The position numbers and the translations under genes are program-made. Positions 46,167 through 55,063 of a stretch of DNA of 64,000 bases are shown piece by piece. Where the stretch lies: IMG/VR virus record IMGVR_UViG_3300023174_000044, positions 186,001 to 250,000 of that record; one strand, 5' to 3'. The number at the start of each line of letters is the position of its first letter. Within the stretch, counting starts at the first letter, position 1. Source of the DNA: a virus. Under the pieces are notes generated by a model, which was given only the letters and a program-made list of their open reading frames with translations, made no database searches and was not told where the DNA came from.

Positions 46167-47647
46167 TAAATTGGTCCTTGTTTAAGTTTTTCTTCGATTT
46201 GAGAACGTTCACTGTCATTGAGCAGTTCAGGGTCGTACTCGCCTGAACTTATTTTACTAATTAAATAATCAATATAAGAGTCATTGTATACATATCTGTC
46301 GGTTAATTTTTTATCAACTTCAATCCATTTTTGTCCATTATATTTAAATAACTTGGTTGGTTGGTATGTTATGTTAAGATACATGTCTCCTTTTGCAGAA
46401 GACTCGGGCAATTGGTCTCCATAAGGAATGTCTGAATCTTCATCACTGGTGTTTAAATAATCCTCCCAGGGCGAATGATCAATAAAACCTGCGTCAACTA
46501 ATCGCCGTTGATTTTTTAAAGTTTCTTTAGGATTATCTGCTTTCCACCGACGTTTAGCTTCTTTGACTGCTTCGGAATCGTTATCAACTTCTTCTTGAAC
46601 TTCTTCTTGAACTTCTTCTTCAACTGGGTCACAATCCGGGTTAGCACAAACAAATCCTATGCTAGGCACATCGACTAATGGTATGCCACATTTTACACAA
46701 GGTATAGTATCTGGTTCAATTGATAGTATTTCAACTGGAGAAGTTTCTGGATCCTTAGGGAATAATTCTGTTTTGACTGCAACTTCGCCTTCGGGCAATC
46801 CAAATGCTTCTACTGATTTTTTAAGTTGGGCAATCTGTTCTTCGGTTAACGGCCCATCGTCTTCTTCGTATGCTGGTGTTTTTTCTAAATCTTCTTTACG
46901 CCACTTTAAACTTTCAGTTGCGGCCAACAACATCATGATAGCCAACGGATCAAACACAGCAACAATGATGATAATAACCCAGGTAACTGCTTTTTCCAAC
47001 AAGTTGGCATCGGGGTTATCCCCGTAGACAAATGCGGCAATGTATTTTATCGGTCCAACTTCGGCTTCTACTTTACGAACTTCTGCCGCAATCGGCGCTC
47101 GCTGTTCAGCAAGTATGCTAACTTTTTTCTGTTCGGCTTCAATTTCAGCAAGGAGACGCCCACGTTCCTTTTGTTGACTCCTACGGAGAGCCACGGACTT
47201 ATCTGCACCCGTTTCTGTTGTACTTCGACCCATGACTTGGTCCACTGCCTCATCCATTTGTTTAAGCGCCTTACGATTTGCATCTATATTGTCCTTGGCT
47301 GTTTTAATTTTTTCATCGTATACTGCAATCTTGGCCTGCACATCACCTGATACTAGGCTTTGGTCACTGTGTGCTTTTGACAAGAATCCAAAAATACCCA
47401 TTGATGTTATTATCATCAATATACCAACTGCTGGCACTAGATACAATTTCATGGTTAACCGGCAACGGTGCCAGTATTCATGTAGCCAGACCGTTACAAC
47501 TAGTTTAGCAACCTCAAGTACGGACCCCATAATCATGATGGGCACCACCGCCGCCGCAAATATAGCCGCTAGGCCTGCAATTGAATAGAAAGCGGCAATG
47601 GCAGATAAAGATAGGGCTATTGCCAAAGTTAGTAGTGACAAAAACAT
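46166..47647 (-). CDS. Large membrane/coiled-coil phage protein, 493 aa
   Basis: Four hydrophobic segments in the N-terminal 250 residues surround a long coiled coil ([40 protein letters not shown]). The C-terminal half holds CVKCGIP...CANPDCD (zinc ribbon), a [11 protein letters not shown] tract and [21 protein letters not shown]4-like cyanophages carry similar proteins of unknown role, often near clpX-type genes. Probably inner-membrane, with a cytoplasmic tail. Confidence 0.7.
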   Translation of the reverse strand: MFLSLLTLAIALSLSAIAAFYSIAGLAAIFAAAVVPIMIMGSVLEVAKLVVTVWLHEYWHRCRLTMKLYLVPAVGILMIITSMGIFGFLSKAHSDQSLVSGDVQAKIAVYDEKIKTAKDNIDANRKALKQMDEAVDQVMGRSTTETGADKSVALRRSQQKERGRLLAEIEAEQKKVSILAEQRAPIAAEVRKVEAEVGPIKYIAAFVYGDNPDANLLEKAVTWVIIIIVAVFDPLAIMMLLAATESLKWRKEDLEKTPAYEEDDGPLTEEQIAQLKKSVEAFGLPEGEVAVKTELFPKDPETSPVEILSIEPDTIPCVKCGIPLVDVPSIGFVCANPDCDPVEEEVQEEVQEEVDNDSEAVKEAKRRWKADNPKETLKNQRRLVDAGFIDHSPWEDYLNTSDEDSDIPYGDQLPESSAKGDMYLNITYQPTKLFKYNGQKWIEVDKKLTDRYVYNDSYIDYLISKISSGEYDPELLNDSERSQIEEKLKQGPI

Positions 47648-47649
47648 AG

Positions 47650-47919
47650 TTAGTTATTTACCGGTTTTTTAATCTCTTCTTTGATCAACTCAACTCCTGT
47701 TTTAAGCGTAATCCATACACCAAACTTAGAATCCGGCACTTCAAACCAAACATCAACTCGAGGGTCAATTGACCATTTAACTTTATCAAGTTTACGCCGT
47801 ACCTTTCCTTGACAACACCATTCTTTACCAAACAAGCGGCGACACTCAGCCATGACATTATACCATTGCTGAGAGTTTTTTATTGCAAAATAAAACTTGT
47901 GGTATTCTTTATTTTCCAT
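47650..47919 (-). CDS. Hypothetical protein, 89 aa
   Basis: MENKEYHKFYFAIKNSQQWY, then ECRRLFGKEWCCQGKVRRKL and a beta-rich end (VDVWFEVPDSKFGVWITLKT). Two adjacent Cys and a basic patch. No known family. It precedes the large membrane protein gene by two bases. Confidence 0.65.
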   Translation of the reverse strand: MENKEYHKFYFAIKNSQQWYNVMAECRRLFGKEWCCQGKVRRKLDKVKWSIDPRVDVWFEVPDSKFGVWITLKTGVELIKEEIKKPVNN

Positions 47920-47981
47920 CCATATCTTTATCTGCGACCTTCTTTAAAATAATAAAGTTTCTTCATTGAAGAATGGCTATA

Positions 47982-48197
47982 TTATTCTAATCCAAAATGT
48001 TTGAGTAAAGCTTTTTCCTTGCCAGATACTGTGGCACATTCGCGAACAATGCCTTCAGCAAATAACTGTAATTCATCCAGGCGCAAGGCACAGAATAAAC
48101 TTGGATTTGCTTTAAATGCATCAAGAAAGTCCTCCTCATTGAGTTTTTCTTTAAAAGCACTATCGGCAATTTTAATAAAATTTTCATGCATAGTCAT
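47982..48197 (-). CDS. Small phage protein ending LLKHFGLE, 71 aa
   Basis: Helical, with LDELQLFAEGIVRECATVSG and a final KEKALLKHFGLE. It belongs to the same broad type of T4-like small proteins as the 59-aa gene at 3111-3290 (FAE.IVREC...HFG.E). Function unknown. AAGGAGAAAAATT stands before the start, which overlaps the ligase stop by four bases (ATGA). Confidence 0.75.
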   Translation of the reverse strand: MTMHENFIKIADSAFKEKLNEEDFLDAFKANPSLFCALRLDELQLFAEGIVRECATVSGKEKALLKHFGLE

Positions 48198-49567
48198 AAT
48201 TTTTCTCCTTGTTCAAATCCACGGAATCGCAAAAATCGAGGAAACCTCAGACTGTACGATCCGTCTTGGTTTTGCGTAACTGCGTCAGCTTCAACTTCAA
48301 CCACGCACCCCAAAAGTTTATCCCTAGCGGTCCAATACTCATCGCGATCGCTATCAGACAAACCACTGCCAACATTAACCCTAATATTTCGGTCATTATC
48401 GACTCCTTCACAAATTATAGCACCCAACCGGCCAAGATTGCGACCGGTTCCTTCTTCGAAACCCACAATATCGAGATCAACAGTGATAGTAGGTTTCCAT
48501 TTCATCCAAAAGTCTGAACGTTTGCACTCGTAAGGTGCATCCATTGTTTTGATCATAATGCCTTCGTAGCCTTCTTCTACTGACGCTTCGGCAAACCTAC
48601 GCATGACATCATGCCCTTCTGCTGTGTCTAAGTCCACATCCATACCAGGCATGATTTGCACACACCCATTTTCTGGTAACATTGCTTGAGCACGTTTTAA
48701 GAGATCAATTCGCTTGTGCTGTTGCAAATTACAAAAGCCTTCACGGAACTCTGTCAACGGCAAGATGTCAAACACATGATACACCATGTTGTCTGTTCGA
48801 GCATTGCTCTTGCGTTGAGCCTGTTTCATCAGGTCCTGGAAATTCTTGCCCACAATCTCGCCATCCAACACAAACTGTCCACCAAAGGCAGAATTACGTT
48901 GAAATGCTTTGCGATGTTCTTCAACAAAGTCAACAATCTGTGGGAAGTTCTCAAACTCTTTGCCATTACGACTGTACAATGTACAAGCAGATCCATTCAC
49001 AACTGCCAACACACGCACACCATCCAGCTTGACTTCCAGGCGCTTGATGCCTTTTAGTTTCTTGGGCTGGTCTGTAGAGTCCTGTGCTAGCTGGCAACTG
49101 AAGATTGGTATCTTCCATTCAGTCTTGCCCAGTACTTTGTTTAGAGTTTTCTCTGAGATACCGCATCTCAAGTCCTTGATCAACACCCGTCGAGCCAAGT
49201 TATTCCACTCGTCTGAGTCAAACATTTGACTGCAAGTTTCAATTGCCTCTCTTGCACGATTACCGGTGACGCTTCTGGTACGTAGACTTTCTAACAAGGC
49301 CCAAAACGTAGTCCAGGGGTTAGGCATACCGGTCAGTCCGTTGGTCTCGGGTACCTGACGGATGTTAAAAGTGTAGAAAGGATTATAGGCCTGGTAGCAA
49401 TTAAAGAGAAAACATTGTGCATCGGCACTACCAAGTCTTGCCGCCATTAGTGCTTTTTCAATGGTTTTTTCTTTGTGTATGCGACTGTCCGAACTTTCTA
49501 AATCACGTATCCAGCCTGCGGCCATTGTGTTGTCAAACCTTTCGTCGCTAAAATTAATATCTTGCAT
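48194..49567 (-). CDS. ATP-dependent DNA ligase, 457 aa
   Basis: Adenylation motif I in RLEVKLDGVRVLAVV (nucleophile Lys of KLDGVR, about residue 180), motif III FVLDGEIVG, motif IV EGYEGIMIKT, motif V FWMKWKPT, and OB-fold C-terminal strands. T4-type size (487 in T4). It seals nicks in DNA during replication and repair, including uvdE-made nicks. A TAAATA box overlaps its start region (49570-49577), possibly a late-type element. Confidence 0.85.
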   Translation of the reverse strand: MQDINFSDERFDNTMAAGWIRDLESSDSRIHKEKTIEKALMAARLGSADAQCFLFNCYQAYNPFYTFNIRQVPETNGLTGMPNPWTTFWALLESLRTRSVTGNRAREAIETCSQMFDSDEWNNLARRVLIKDLRCGISEKTLNKVLGKTEWKIPIFSCQLAQDSTDQPKKLKGIKRLEVKLDGVRVLAVVNGSACTLYSRNGKEFENFPQIVDFVEEHRKAFQRNSAFGGQFVLDGEIVGKNFQDLMKQAQRKSNARTDNMVYHVFDILPLTEFREGFCNLQQHKRIDLLKRAQAMLPENGCVQIMPGMDVDLDTAEGHDVMRRFAEASVEEGYEGIMIKTMDAPYECKRSDFWMKWKPTITVDLDIVGFEEGTGRNLGRLGAIICEGVDNDRNIRVNVGSGLSDSDRDEYWTARDKLLGCVVEVEADAVTQNQDGSYSLRFPRFLRFRGFEQGEKL

Positions 49568-49572
49568 AGTAT

Positions 49573-50067
49573 TTAACTTCCTGTAGAAAGGATAAGTGTA
49601 CGTGGATCATCTTTGGCAATTTTAAAACCTTCAATAAACATGTGGTGTTCATCACCGCTGTCACGGATACAGGCATTGGCCGCAACATACAATGCCGACC
49701 AGGTCAGTCCATTGATCTCAGAAATCACTGTGTCGTCGCCCCAATGATCTTTGTATAACACACGATTCACACCTTCAAAGGGATGACGATCGCTGAGATT
49801 GTTTGCGTCGTAGACACTCCACACAGCTGACAATCCTAGTTGATTTTGAACATCACTGTAATGCTCTTGTTTAAGTTCAAACGACTTGCTGTCTTGTTCG
49901 TATGCACTGGTAAGACCTTTGCGAATGTCTGTTGCGGCACGGGCCAGCTTGATGTACAGTTCAGGTTTGAGTACTTCTTCAAGCTGTGCCCTGACCTGAT
50001 CCAACTCCCACAAGGCGTTGTGTATAGTCTTGAATTCTTCAGCAGTGATTGTAGGGCTACAGTTCAT
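49573..50067 (-). CDS. Conserved T4-type phage protein, 164 aa
   Basis: MNCSPTITAEEFKTIHNALW, then QVRAQLEEVLKPELYIKLAR, HYSDVQNQLGLSAVWSVYD and a C-terminal HHMFIEGFKIAKDD...LILSTGS. This sequence pattern is a conserved cyanophage T4-like protein with no role assigned. Helical N-half, beta-rich C-half. Confidence 0.75.
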   Translation of the reverse strand: MNCSPTITAEEFKTIHNALWELDQVRAQLEEVLKPELYIKLARAATDIRKGLTSAYEQDSKSFELKQEHYSDVQNQLGLSAVWSVYDANNLSDRHPFEGVNRVLYKDHWGDDTVISEINGLTWSALYVAANACIRDSGDEHHMFIEGFKIAKDDPRTLILSTGS

Positions 50068-50073
50068 TATAAA

Positions 50074-50226
50074 TTATTCCTTAACAAACGACACACCTGA
50101 TGCCATTATCATCAGACCAAATGATGCTGTCAATGCGGCGTAAAATAAATCAAGATCTGTTTGACTGTGCTCAATGCCACCGACTGCACCAAAGGCAATC
50201 AATAACCCAATCATAATTCTAATCAT
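50074..50226 (-). CDS. Two-span small membrane protein, 50 aa
   Basis: MIRIMIGLLIAFGAVGGIEH then a short polar loop and LTASFGLMIMASGVSFVKE. TAATG overlap with the gene above and a stop just before the next start show a real, short gene. Probably an inner-membrane accessory peptide. Confidence 0.65.
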   Translation of the reverse strand: MIRIMIGLLIAFGAVGGIEHSQTDLDLFYAALTASFGLMIMASGVSFVKE

Positions 50227-50702
50227 TATGCTGTTTCCTTTACAGTTTCCAAGGCTTCTGACAGCAATACCAGTTTGTTATAAAACTTTGTATCACTCTC
50301 GTAAGTGTTACCCACATACCAGACACCATCTTGCATAATATAATACCATTCTGCACAGCATCCGTCGGCACGTTCAAAGAACTTGGCAAAGGTTAAATCC
50401 ACTGCAAAGTCGACGCCTTCTTCTCCACGGTCACGACCGTAGAACGTGCATGAATCTCCGTGGTCCAACTTGTATTGCTCACGTTCCGCTGGCGTGAGGT
50501 CAAAGTGACTGAAGGCATGTTTTTCGCCGATGTTCGGGCGGAGGCTACTGAGGTCCCCAAGGGCCACAAGGTGGTTTGCTTTTGCTGAGTCATAGTGTTC
50601 CTGTAGAATAAGACCATTGTGTTCGAGATAGCCATCCCAGTGACAGTAAACTGATTTACATTTATCACCATGCATAACTGCGATGCGACTACGAGTACCC
50701 AT
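50226..50702 (-). CDS. Conserved phage protein, 158 aa
   Basis: MGTRSRIAVMHGDKCKSVYC, then HWDGYLEHNGLILQEHYDS and FYGRDRGEEGVDF. This is a very common conserved protein of T4-like phages (GTRSRI...YCHWDGYLEHNG...LGDLSSLRPNIGE). Its function is unknown. AAAGGAGCTTGAT precedes the ATG. Under control of the 50734-50762 promoter. Confidence 0.8.
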   Translation of the reverse strand: MGTRSRIAVMHGDKCKSVYCHWDGYLEHNGLILQEHYDSAKANHLVALGDLSSLRPNIGEKHAFSHFDLTPAEREQYKLDHGDSCTFYGRDRGEEGVDFAVDLTFAKFFERADGCCAEWYYIMQDGVWYVGNTYESDTKFYNKLVLLSEALETVKETA

Positions 50703-50733
50703 ATCAAGCTCCTTTGTGTTTCAGTATATGTAT

Positions 50734-50762
50734 ATTATAGCAAATTGGGAATTATCGGTCAA
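50734..50762 (-). promoter_or_regulatory. Sigma70-type early promoter carrying a stop codon in its -35
   Basis: Minus strand TTGACC (50762-50757), 17 bp, TATAAT (50739-50734). The TGA of the upstream gene (50761-50759) is part of TTGACC. Confidence 0.85.
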
Positions 50763-51181
50763 CCTAAAGGAATGACCCTGGGATTGTTGGCCAGTACCTT
50801 TTTGGCACTTGCAAGAAATTTGGTATCACGTTTAAAATCTGCAAGACGGCTTTCGGGATAAAACTTGACAGTGAGTTCATCAATATTAAAGTGAGCTTTC
50901 TTAATCTGATCTGCTACCTTGTTATACGGTTGTGTCTCTAGCTCTTTGATTAGGGACTGTTCTTTGGCCACAGCCTTTTCAAATTTAGTTTTGTCTTTGT
51001 GATAGGTTGCAATGTAGTCTGTCCTAAGTTTAACATTAGTATGACACATGTCAATTCCCCATTGTAAATGATGTTGGGCTTCTGCTAGATTCTTGTACTG
51101 CCTGGGCGTCTTACGCTCAGTCCAGCCCATGTCATTGACCTGCAAGTAGGTACCATTGTCTAATAGGATAGTGTGTTTCAT
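50759..51181 (-). CDS. Hypothetical phage protein, 140 aa
   Basis: Strand-rich start (MKHTILLDNGTYLQVNDMGW), central basic helix (YHKDKTKFEKAVAKEQSLIK) and a C-terminal SAKKVLANNPRVIPLG. No family recognised. Its stop codon lies in the next promoter. Confidence 0.65.
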   Translation of the reverse strand: MKHTILLDNGTYLQVNDMGWTERKTPRQYKNLAEAQHHLQWGIDMCHTNVKLRTDYIATYHKDKTKFEKAVAKEQSLIKELETQPYNKVADQIKKAHFNIDELTVKFYPESRLADFKRDTKFLASAKKVLANNPRVIPLG

Positions 51182-51214
51182 TTTGGTGGCTTCCTTTTTA
51201 ATTGCAGTACAAGT

Positions 51215-51243
51215 ATTATAACAAAACGGGAATTATCGGTCAA
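51215..51243 (-). promoter_or_regulatory. Sigma70-type early promoter carrying a stop codon in its -35
   Basis: Minus strand TTGACC (51243-51238), 17 bp, TATAAT (51220-51215). The TGA of the upstream zinc-finger gene (51242-51240) lies inside the -35. Confidence 0.85.
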
Positions 51244-51530
51244 TCGATATATTTTGGATACTTGGGACGTTTAGGGCAGAAGGGACAGTCGGCATCCTTG
51301 CAAACGCCTTCCAGCCACTTGTTGCAAGGGTCACAATAATTGCTGTCAAATTCAACATTATAACTACGGAAAGTTCCACAATGAAAACACCCAATATCTT
51401 CCTCAGGGTCGAACTGTAGTCGGACCTTGGGATTGGCATTACGACGACTAAGATTTGGATTGCGGTCGTGCGCCTCCGCTTTCATTGTTGTGAGATACGG
51501 TCTACAATTTTCCCAACCATTATGCATCAT
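51240..51530 (-). CDS. Multi-Cys zinc-binding protein, 96 aa
   Basis: ATG at 51530 (MMHNGWENCRPYL) follows GGAGTAAGATT. Clusters CFHCG, YCDPCNKWLEGVCKDADCPF and CPKRPKYPKY could hold two or three zinc ions. It may bind nucleic acid. The N-terminal half is basic. No named family. Confidence 0.7.
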   Translation of the reverse strand: MMHNGWENCRPYLTTMKAEAHDRNPNLSRRNANPKVRLQFDPEEDIGCFHCGTFRSYNVEFDSNYCDPCNKWLEGVCKDADCPFCPKRPKYPKYID

Positions 51531-51534
51531 AATC

Positions 51535-51795
51535 TTACTCCGAAAATTCGTAAAACTTAACGCTGGCATCCAACTTTTGTAATTCTTTTGCCGCCGCAGT
51601 CAATTCCTTGTAACGTGATTGGACCAGGCTACGGGGCAATTCACCATCGCATGTGAGATTCTCAGGACTCAGATCTGAGTCGATTGAATCAGCAATCTTC
51701 TGACGGTCAGTAGCATTGTCCAGGGTAAGTTCTTTGGCGCCAAAGATTGTGGCATAAGCGTTTTTACGAACTAGGTATGTTTTTAATGCTGACAT
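51535..51795 (-). CDS. Conserved small phage protein, 86 aa
   Basis: ATG at 51795 (MSALKTYLVRKNAYATIFGA) follows AAAAGGAGTTAACA. The C-terminal half (LTCDGELPRSLVQSRYKELT, AAAKELQKLDASVKFYEFSE) matches a family of small proteins in large phages. Function unknown. Confidence 0.75.
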   Translation of the reverse strand: MSALKTYLVRKNAYATIFGAKELTLDNATDRQKIADSIDSDLSPENLTCDGELPRSLVQSRYKELTAAAKELQKLDASVKFYEFSE

Positions 51796-51825
51796 TGTTA
51801 ACTCCTTTTTAATTACTATACAAGT

Positions 51826-51854
51826 AGTATAGCAAATTAACAATTATCGGTCAA
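51826..51854 (-). promoter_or_regulatory. Sigma70-type early promoter
   Basis: Minus strand TTGACC (51854-51849), 17 bp, TATACT (51831-51826), preceded by the terminator hairpin 51863-51888. Confidence 0.8.
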
Positions 51855-51862
51855 CCAAAAAG

Positions 51863-51888
51863 AAAACCCCAGGAATTCCTAGGGTTTT
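51863..51888 (-). terminator. Rho-independent terminator
   Basis: aaaaccccaggaa and ttcctagggtttt (51863-51875 and 51876-51888) form a near-perfect stem; minus strand continues with CTTTTT. Separates the gene at 51910 from the next promoter. Confidence 0.85.
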
Positions 51889-51909
51889 TGTTGTAAAAAA
51901 GCCACAAAT

Positions 51910-52110
51910 TTAGGTTGACAAGCAACGAAATAATTGGGAATTCAGATCATCAATTTCTTCGCGAGGAACATAGAAATCTGTAGTACTATCGTAGTACTCA
52001 CCGGCTTTGGGGTCATAGTACAAAACCCTGCCATTGACATAATGAAACGGACCTTCTAGCCCTTTGCGGGGCAAAAAACGGTCATCCTTTTGAAACTTTA
52101 CCCAGGCCAT
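51910..52110 (-). CDS. Small acidic phage protein, 66 aa
   Basis: ATG at 52110 (MAWVKFQKDDRFLPRKGLEG) follows CAAGGAGTTCAGAA. Beta-rich, with DPKAGEYYDSTTDFYVPREE. It overlaps the preceding gene by 29 bases. No family recognised. Confidence 0.65.
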   Translation of the reverse strand: MAWVKFQKDDRFLPRKGLEGPFHYVNGRVLYYDPKAGEYYDSTTDFYVPREEIDDLNSQLFRCLST

Positions 52111-52315
52111 TTCTGAACTCCTTGTCAACATAAAATTGGATTAGTTCTCGTTGAATTTGTGTGATCAAATCACCGTGGTCTTCGTTGACAACAAAACGTA
52201 CCGGGCATCTGCCCCAGGCTTCATTTTGGTTAAAGTCAGCAAACCACTTTCGATGTTCTTTGTTGTAAGGGTTAAACACAACCCAGGGGCGACCGTGCAA
52301 TGATAATCTACTCAT
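52082..52315 (-). CDS. Conserved phage protein, 77 aa
   Basis: MSRLSLHGRPWVVFNPYNKE, then HRKWFADFNQNEAWGRCPVR and a helical tail. The R.VVFNPYNKEHR.WFA.FN....W..CPVRF pattern is common in phage genomes. The function is not known. Transcribed from the 52355-52383 promoter. Confidence 0.75.
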   Translation of the reverse strand: MSRLSLHGRPWVVFNPYNKEHRKWFADFNQNEAWGRCPVRFVVNEDHGDLITQIQRELIQFYVDKEFRNGLGKVSKG

Positions 52316-52354
52316 TTAATAGGCTCCGTGTTCTAAAGTTTTAAACATAACGCA

Positions 52355-52383
52355 ATTATAAAATAATTCCAATTTTGTGTCAA
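52355..52383 (-). promoter_or_regulatory. Sigma70-type promoter
   Basis: Minus strand TTGACA (52383-52378), 17 bp, TATAAT (52360-52355). Directs transcription of the 52.3-51.9 kb genes. Confidence 0.8.
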
Positions 52384-52402
52384 CCTCTAAGTTAGTAACT
52401 GC

Positions 52403-54280
52403 TTACAATTGGGTATCTGTAGGAACACCAACAGCACCCAAAGCGGCAATATTTCTAGCTTCACGCATTGACGCAATAATTGCCTGGCCTGTCTGGTTGC
52501 TGGTATCAGCTACACTATTGATGTAGTCTGCGGCTTGTCCGGGCTCTACATCTTTACCATAAGAGTGCAGACTTGACGCAAACGACAGCACAGAAGATGT
52601 TGCATTTGGCTGTAGGTTAGCAAAGTCAATCTGTGCTTTAGTCTGATTGGTTTTTTCTCTTTCCAACTGAGCTGCCATATTACCAAATGCCGATGTTGTT
52701 ATAGCAACATTGGTGGAATTTGTTGTGGCAATGTTTGAAATATCGCTGGCCGCAATTGGGATTAGCACATCAAAAACACTAGCATACAAACTTGGAGCAG
52801 AGTTTGCTGGCCCATACGTTCCTGCACCGGGCTGTGGTGCTGGTATTATAATTTCTCCCAGTTCTGCCGGTGGTGGCGACGGATTTGGATTAGATTGATT
52901 GTAGGATCCACTTAACACGTAATTCATCACTGTAAAAACGCCAAGCTTGACAGAACTATTTGGATTTCCGTTATCAAATGATAGAGTGTAAAATGCGTTT
53001 GCTGTTGCAAGGTTTGACATGGTTGCTGTCACAATCGGTAATTCAACATTTTGTGTGGCGCCAGCGGCTGTACCGATTACGTCGTTTAATACAAGAGTAT
53101 TCCCTGGACCAGTTCCTGATCCCAGCTGAGATTGTAGTGTAGAACCAACTGAAGCCGGCACCGGTGTTGTTAACGCATTTATATCTCCAAGACCTGTGTT
53201 GGTTTCTATGCCAGTAACAGCTTTGCTCATTGATACCAGCGTGGAATTAAAAATTCCCTTGATCTGCATTAGAGATGCTACCAGTGCTTTGTTAGCCAAG
53301 GCTTGGTCTTGAGGGATAATTTTTTGTAACGTGTTATAAAGATCAATGTATGTTTGTGGCAATACTGTTGCTAATTGTTGATTAACGCTGCCTGACTGGT
53401 CTACATAAATTTTTTGTAATCCGTTGGCAGTAGGTGCAGTAAATCCGCCAAAGCTGGTAGGGAAAATCTTAACAGGGTTTAATAAATCAGCCATTGTTGA
53501 AATATTACTTGTGGTAACTTTCATAATAGCATTGACCTGTGATAGTGCATCACCTGTAATTTTTGTCATGCCTTCATACAAGGCCTTGTTTACGTTTTCG
53601 GCAAACTCAACTTTGGCTATACTGTTTAATTGACTGTCAGTGGCACCGGCAGCAATGGCCATGGCACGTATAGCAGGTGTTAGTCCGGCAACATTTATAA
53701 ACTGTTTTAGTAATGCGGCTGGGCTACCAAGACTATTAAGGTCTTTAAGATTGATCAGGCTGCCAAGCTTTTGCAGATCTTCACCAAACTTTTGCAAATT
53801 TGAATTAACACTGGAAAATCCACCAGTGGTCAGATCATCCATGTTGGTAAACGTGGTTGCAAGTGTTTTAGATTTTTCGTTGGCCTTTAAGAATTCGTTG
53901 GCCTGTGAAATGTATCCTTTTGACTGAGAAAAGATTTGCGTAAATTTGCTGACATCACTGTTACCTGTTTCTGTATTGGCGATCATGGTGATATAGCCAG
54001 TAAACCCAGTGGTATAGGTATTGCCTAATACATTGGCCGCTGTTGATGGGATAGCATTAGTAACAGCAGGAAAGTTTGATGCTCCTAGTGTTTGTAAATT
54101 GGCTATTGTGGCATTGCCAATATTGCCAGCAATGGCATTGGCCACCACACCCATGAACTGCTTAACAACAGCAACGTTGTTGTAATTGGTAATATTTAAA
54201 GTTAGATTACCACTGACAGTGATGCCTTGATTTTCTGTAAGGCCTGCGCTGGCAATCAATTGAGAAGGACTCAGACCCAT
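52403..54280 (-). CDS. Large virion-type structural protein, 625 aa
   Basis: Ser/Thr/Asn/Ala-rich sequence with long helical stretches and a Pro-rich bend (NPNPSPPPAELGEIII). Start MGLSPSQLIASAGLTENQGI. It has no enzyme motif and the composition is typical of tail or baseplate proteins. The PAAR spike gene lies directly upstream on the same transcript, supporting a baseplate or tail-tube neighbourhood. Confidence 0.65.
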   Translation of the reverse strand: MGLSPSQLIASAGLTENQGITVSGNLTLNITNYNNVAVVKQFMGVVANAIAGNIGNATIANLQTLGASNFPAVTNAIPSTAANVLGNTYTTGFTGYITMIANTETGNSDVSKFTQIFSQSKGYISQANEFLKANEKSKTLATTFTNMDDLTTGGFSSVNSNLQKFGEDLQKLGSLINLKDLNSLGSPAALLKQFINVAGLTPAIRAMAIAAGATDSQLNSIAKVEFAENVNKALYEGMTKITGDALSQVNAIMKVTTSNISTMADLLNPVKIFPTSFGGFTAPTANGLQKIYVDQSGSVNQQLATVLPQTYIDLYNTLQKIIPQDQALANKALVASLMQIKGIFNSTLVSMSKAVTGIETNTGLGDINALTTPVPASVGSTLQSQLGSGTGPGNTLVLNDVIGTAAGATQNVELPIVTATMSNLATANAFYTLSFDNGNPNSSVKLGVFTVMNYVLSGSYNQSNPNPSPPPAELGEIIIPAPQPGAGTYGPANSAPSLYASVFDVLIPIAASDISNIATTNSTNVAITTSAFGNMAAQLEREKTNQTKAQIDFANLQPNATSSVLSFASSLHSYGKDVEPGQAADYINSVADTSNQTGQAIIASMREARNIAALGAVGVPTDTQL

Positions 54281-54283
54281 TTT

Positions 54284-54574
54284 TTATCCTGCAAATACAT
54301 CGCCGGATCCTTGACTAATTTGTGTGCATTGTGGGCCAAGGGCGTCACCAACTCTGGCAATGGGTTTACCATTCACAAATACAGATCCCGACCCACCAGT
54401 GACTTTTGATTCGTGAATAGGGCATTTGCCCTTTTTAAGTTTATGCGGATCAGTACTGTCGCCTTGGCGTACAACGCCAACGCCGTTTACTTTTACGTCT
54501 CCACTGCCAGAGATCAACGTAGGCGGACTACAATCAACCACACACTTATCACCAATTCTTGCTACTGCTGGCAC
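54284..54574 (-). CDS. PAAR-domain spike-tip protein, 96 aa, GTG start
   Basis: Starts at GTG 54574-54572 after GGAGAGAGAAC. Repeats of GSGDVKVNGVGVVRQGD and GSGSVFVNGKPIARVGD plus CVVDCS, CPIHES and GPQC are PAAR features. These cone-shaped proteins cap the central spike of contractile tails (T4 gp5.4-like) and bind a metal with Cys/His. It supports myovirus morphology. Confidence 0.85.
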   Translation of the reverse strand: MPAVARIGDKCVVDCSPPTLISGSGDVKVNGVGVVRQGDSTDPHKLKKGKCPIHESKVTGGSGSVFVNGKPIARVGDALGPQCTQISQGSGDVFAG

Positions 54575-54764
54575 GTTCTCTCTCCATAAGATCTTTAAAT
54601 CTACTTTTCCAAAGATCAATTTCATCGTGATCTTTATCATTGTGTGGCAGCGGAGGAATCTCCGGGTCAAACTCAATAACATGATCAAGAATTTCGGGAA
54701 TGTCTTCGTACCTTAGATAGGTATTGACTTTCCCGTTAACCATAATTTTAAAGCAATGCGGCAT
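54549..54764 (-). CDS. Conserved small T4-type protein, 71 aa
   Basis: MPHCFKIMVNGKVNTYLRYE, then ILDHVIEFDPEIPPLPHNDK and ELWKSRFKDLMERE-type end. The DHVI.F.PEIP..PH....HE.I.LW..R...LM.RE pattern is known from T4-like phages beside the PAAR gene; role unknown, perhaps spike assembly. Overlaps the PAAR start by 26 bases. Confidence 0.75.
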   Translation of the reverse strand: MPHCFKIMVNGKVNTYLRYEDIPEILDHVIEFDPEIPPLPHNDKDHDEIDLWKSRFKDLMERERASSSKNW

Positions 54765-55063
54765 TAGCCCGTGATAATTTGCTTGCTAATTGGTGCAATT
54801 CCAGTGGTAGCCTGAATGTAACTGTTACGAACATCCTCACGAGCTTCGGCAATCATTGCCCAACTAGAATTATTTAGTCGCATATCTTTGTCCTTGTTTG
54901 CACTAAACAAAGTTGGCATCATTTGTAAACCTTGTGGGCTTAGTATGCAACTAATTGGTTCTTTGATAATCATGTAATCAGCATGAATTTCAAGTATCTT
55001 TGCAACTAGTTCTTCTCCGGTAATGAGTTTAAATGTATAAGTTTCGTTAATTTTTGGTGTCAT
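54764..55063 (-). CDS. Sm-like/LSm-type small protein, 99 aa
   Basis: Beta barrel start YTFKLITGEELVAKILEIHA followed by MIIKEPISCILSPQGLQMMP and TLFSANKDKD. The GEE.VAK....D...I..P..I.....G....P pattern fits an Sm-like fold found in T4-like cyanophages. RNA or protein binding possible. Coupled to glutaredoxin (ATGA). Confidence 0.65.
   Translation of the reverse strand: MTPKINETYTFKLITGEELVAKILEIHADYMIIKEPISCILSPQGLQMMPTLFSANKDKDMRLNNSSWAMIAEAREDVRNSYIQATTGIAPISKQIITG

Noticed and set aside
46575-46620. Short tandem repeat (EEVQ units) in the 493-aa protein as a phase-variable or CRISPR-like repeat
   Set aside because: It is in frame, encodes acidic EEVQ repeats and has no spacers. A normal low-complexity coding tract.
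47655-47662. Late-type box GGTAAATA before the 493-aa membrane gene
   Set aside because: It coincides with the last codons (Val-Asn-Asn-stop) of the gene upstream, so the match is easily explained by coding sequence.
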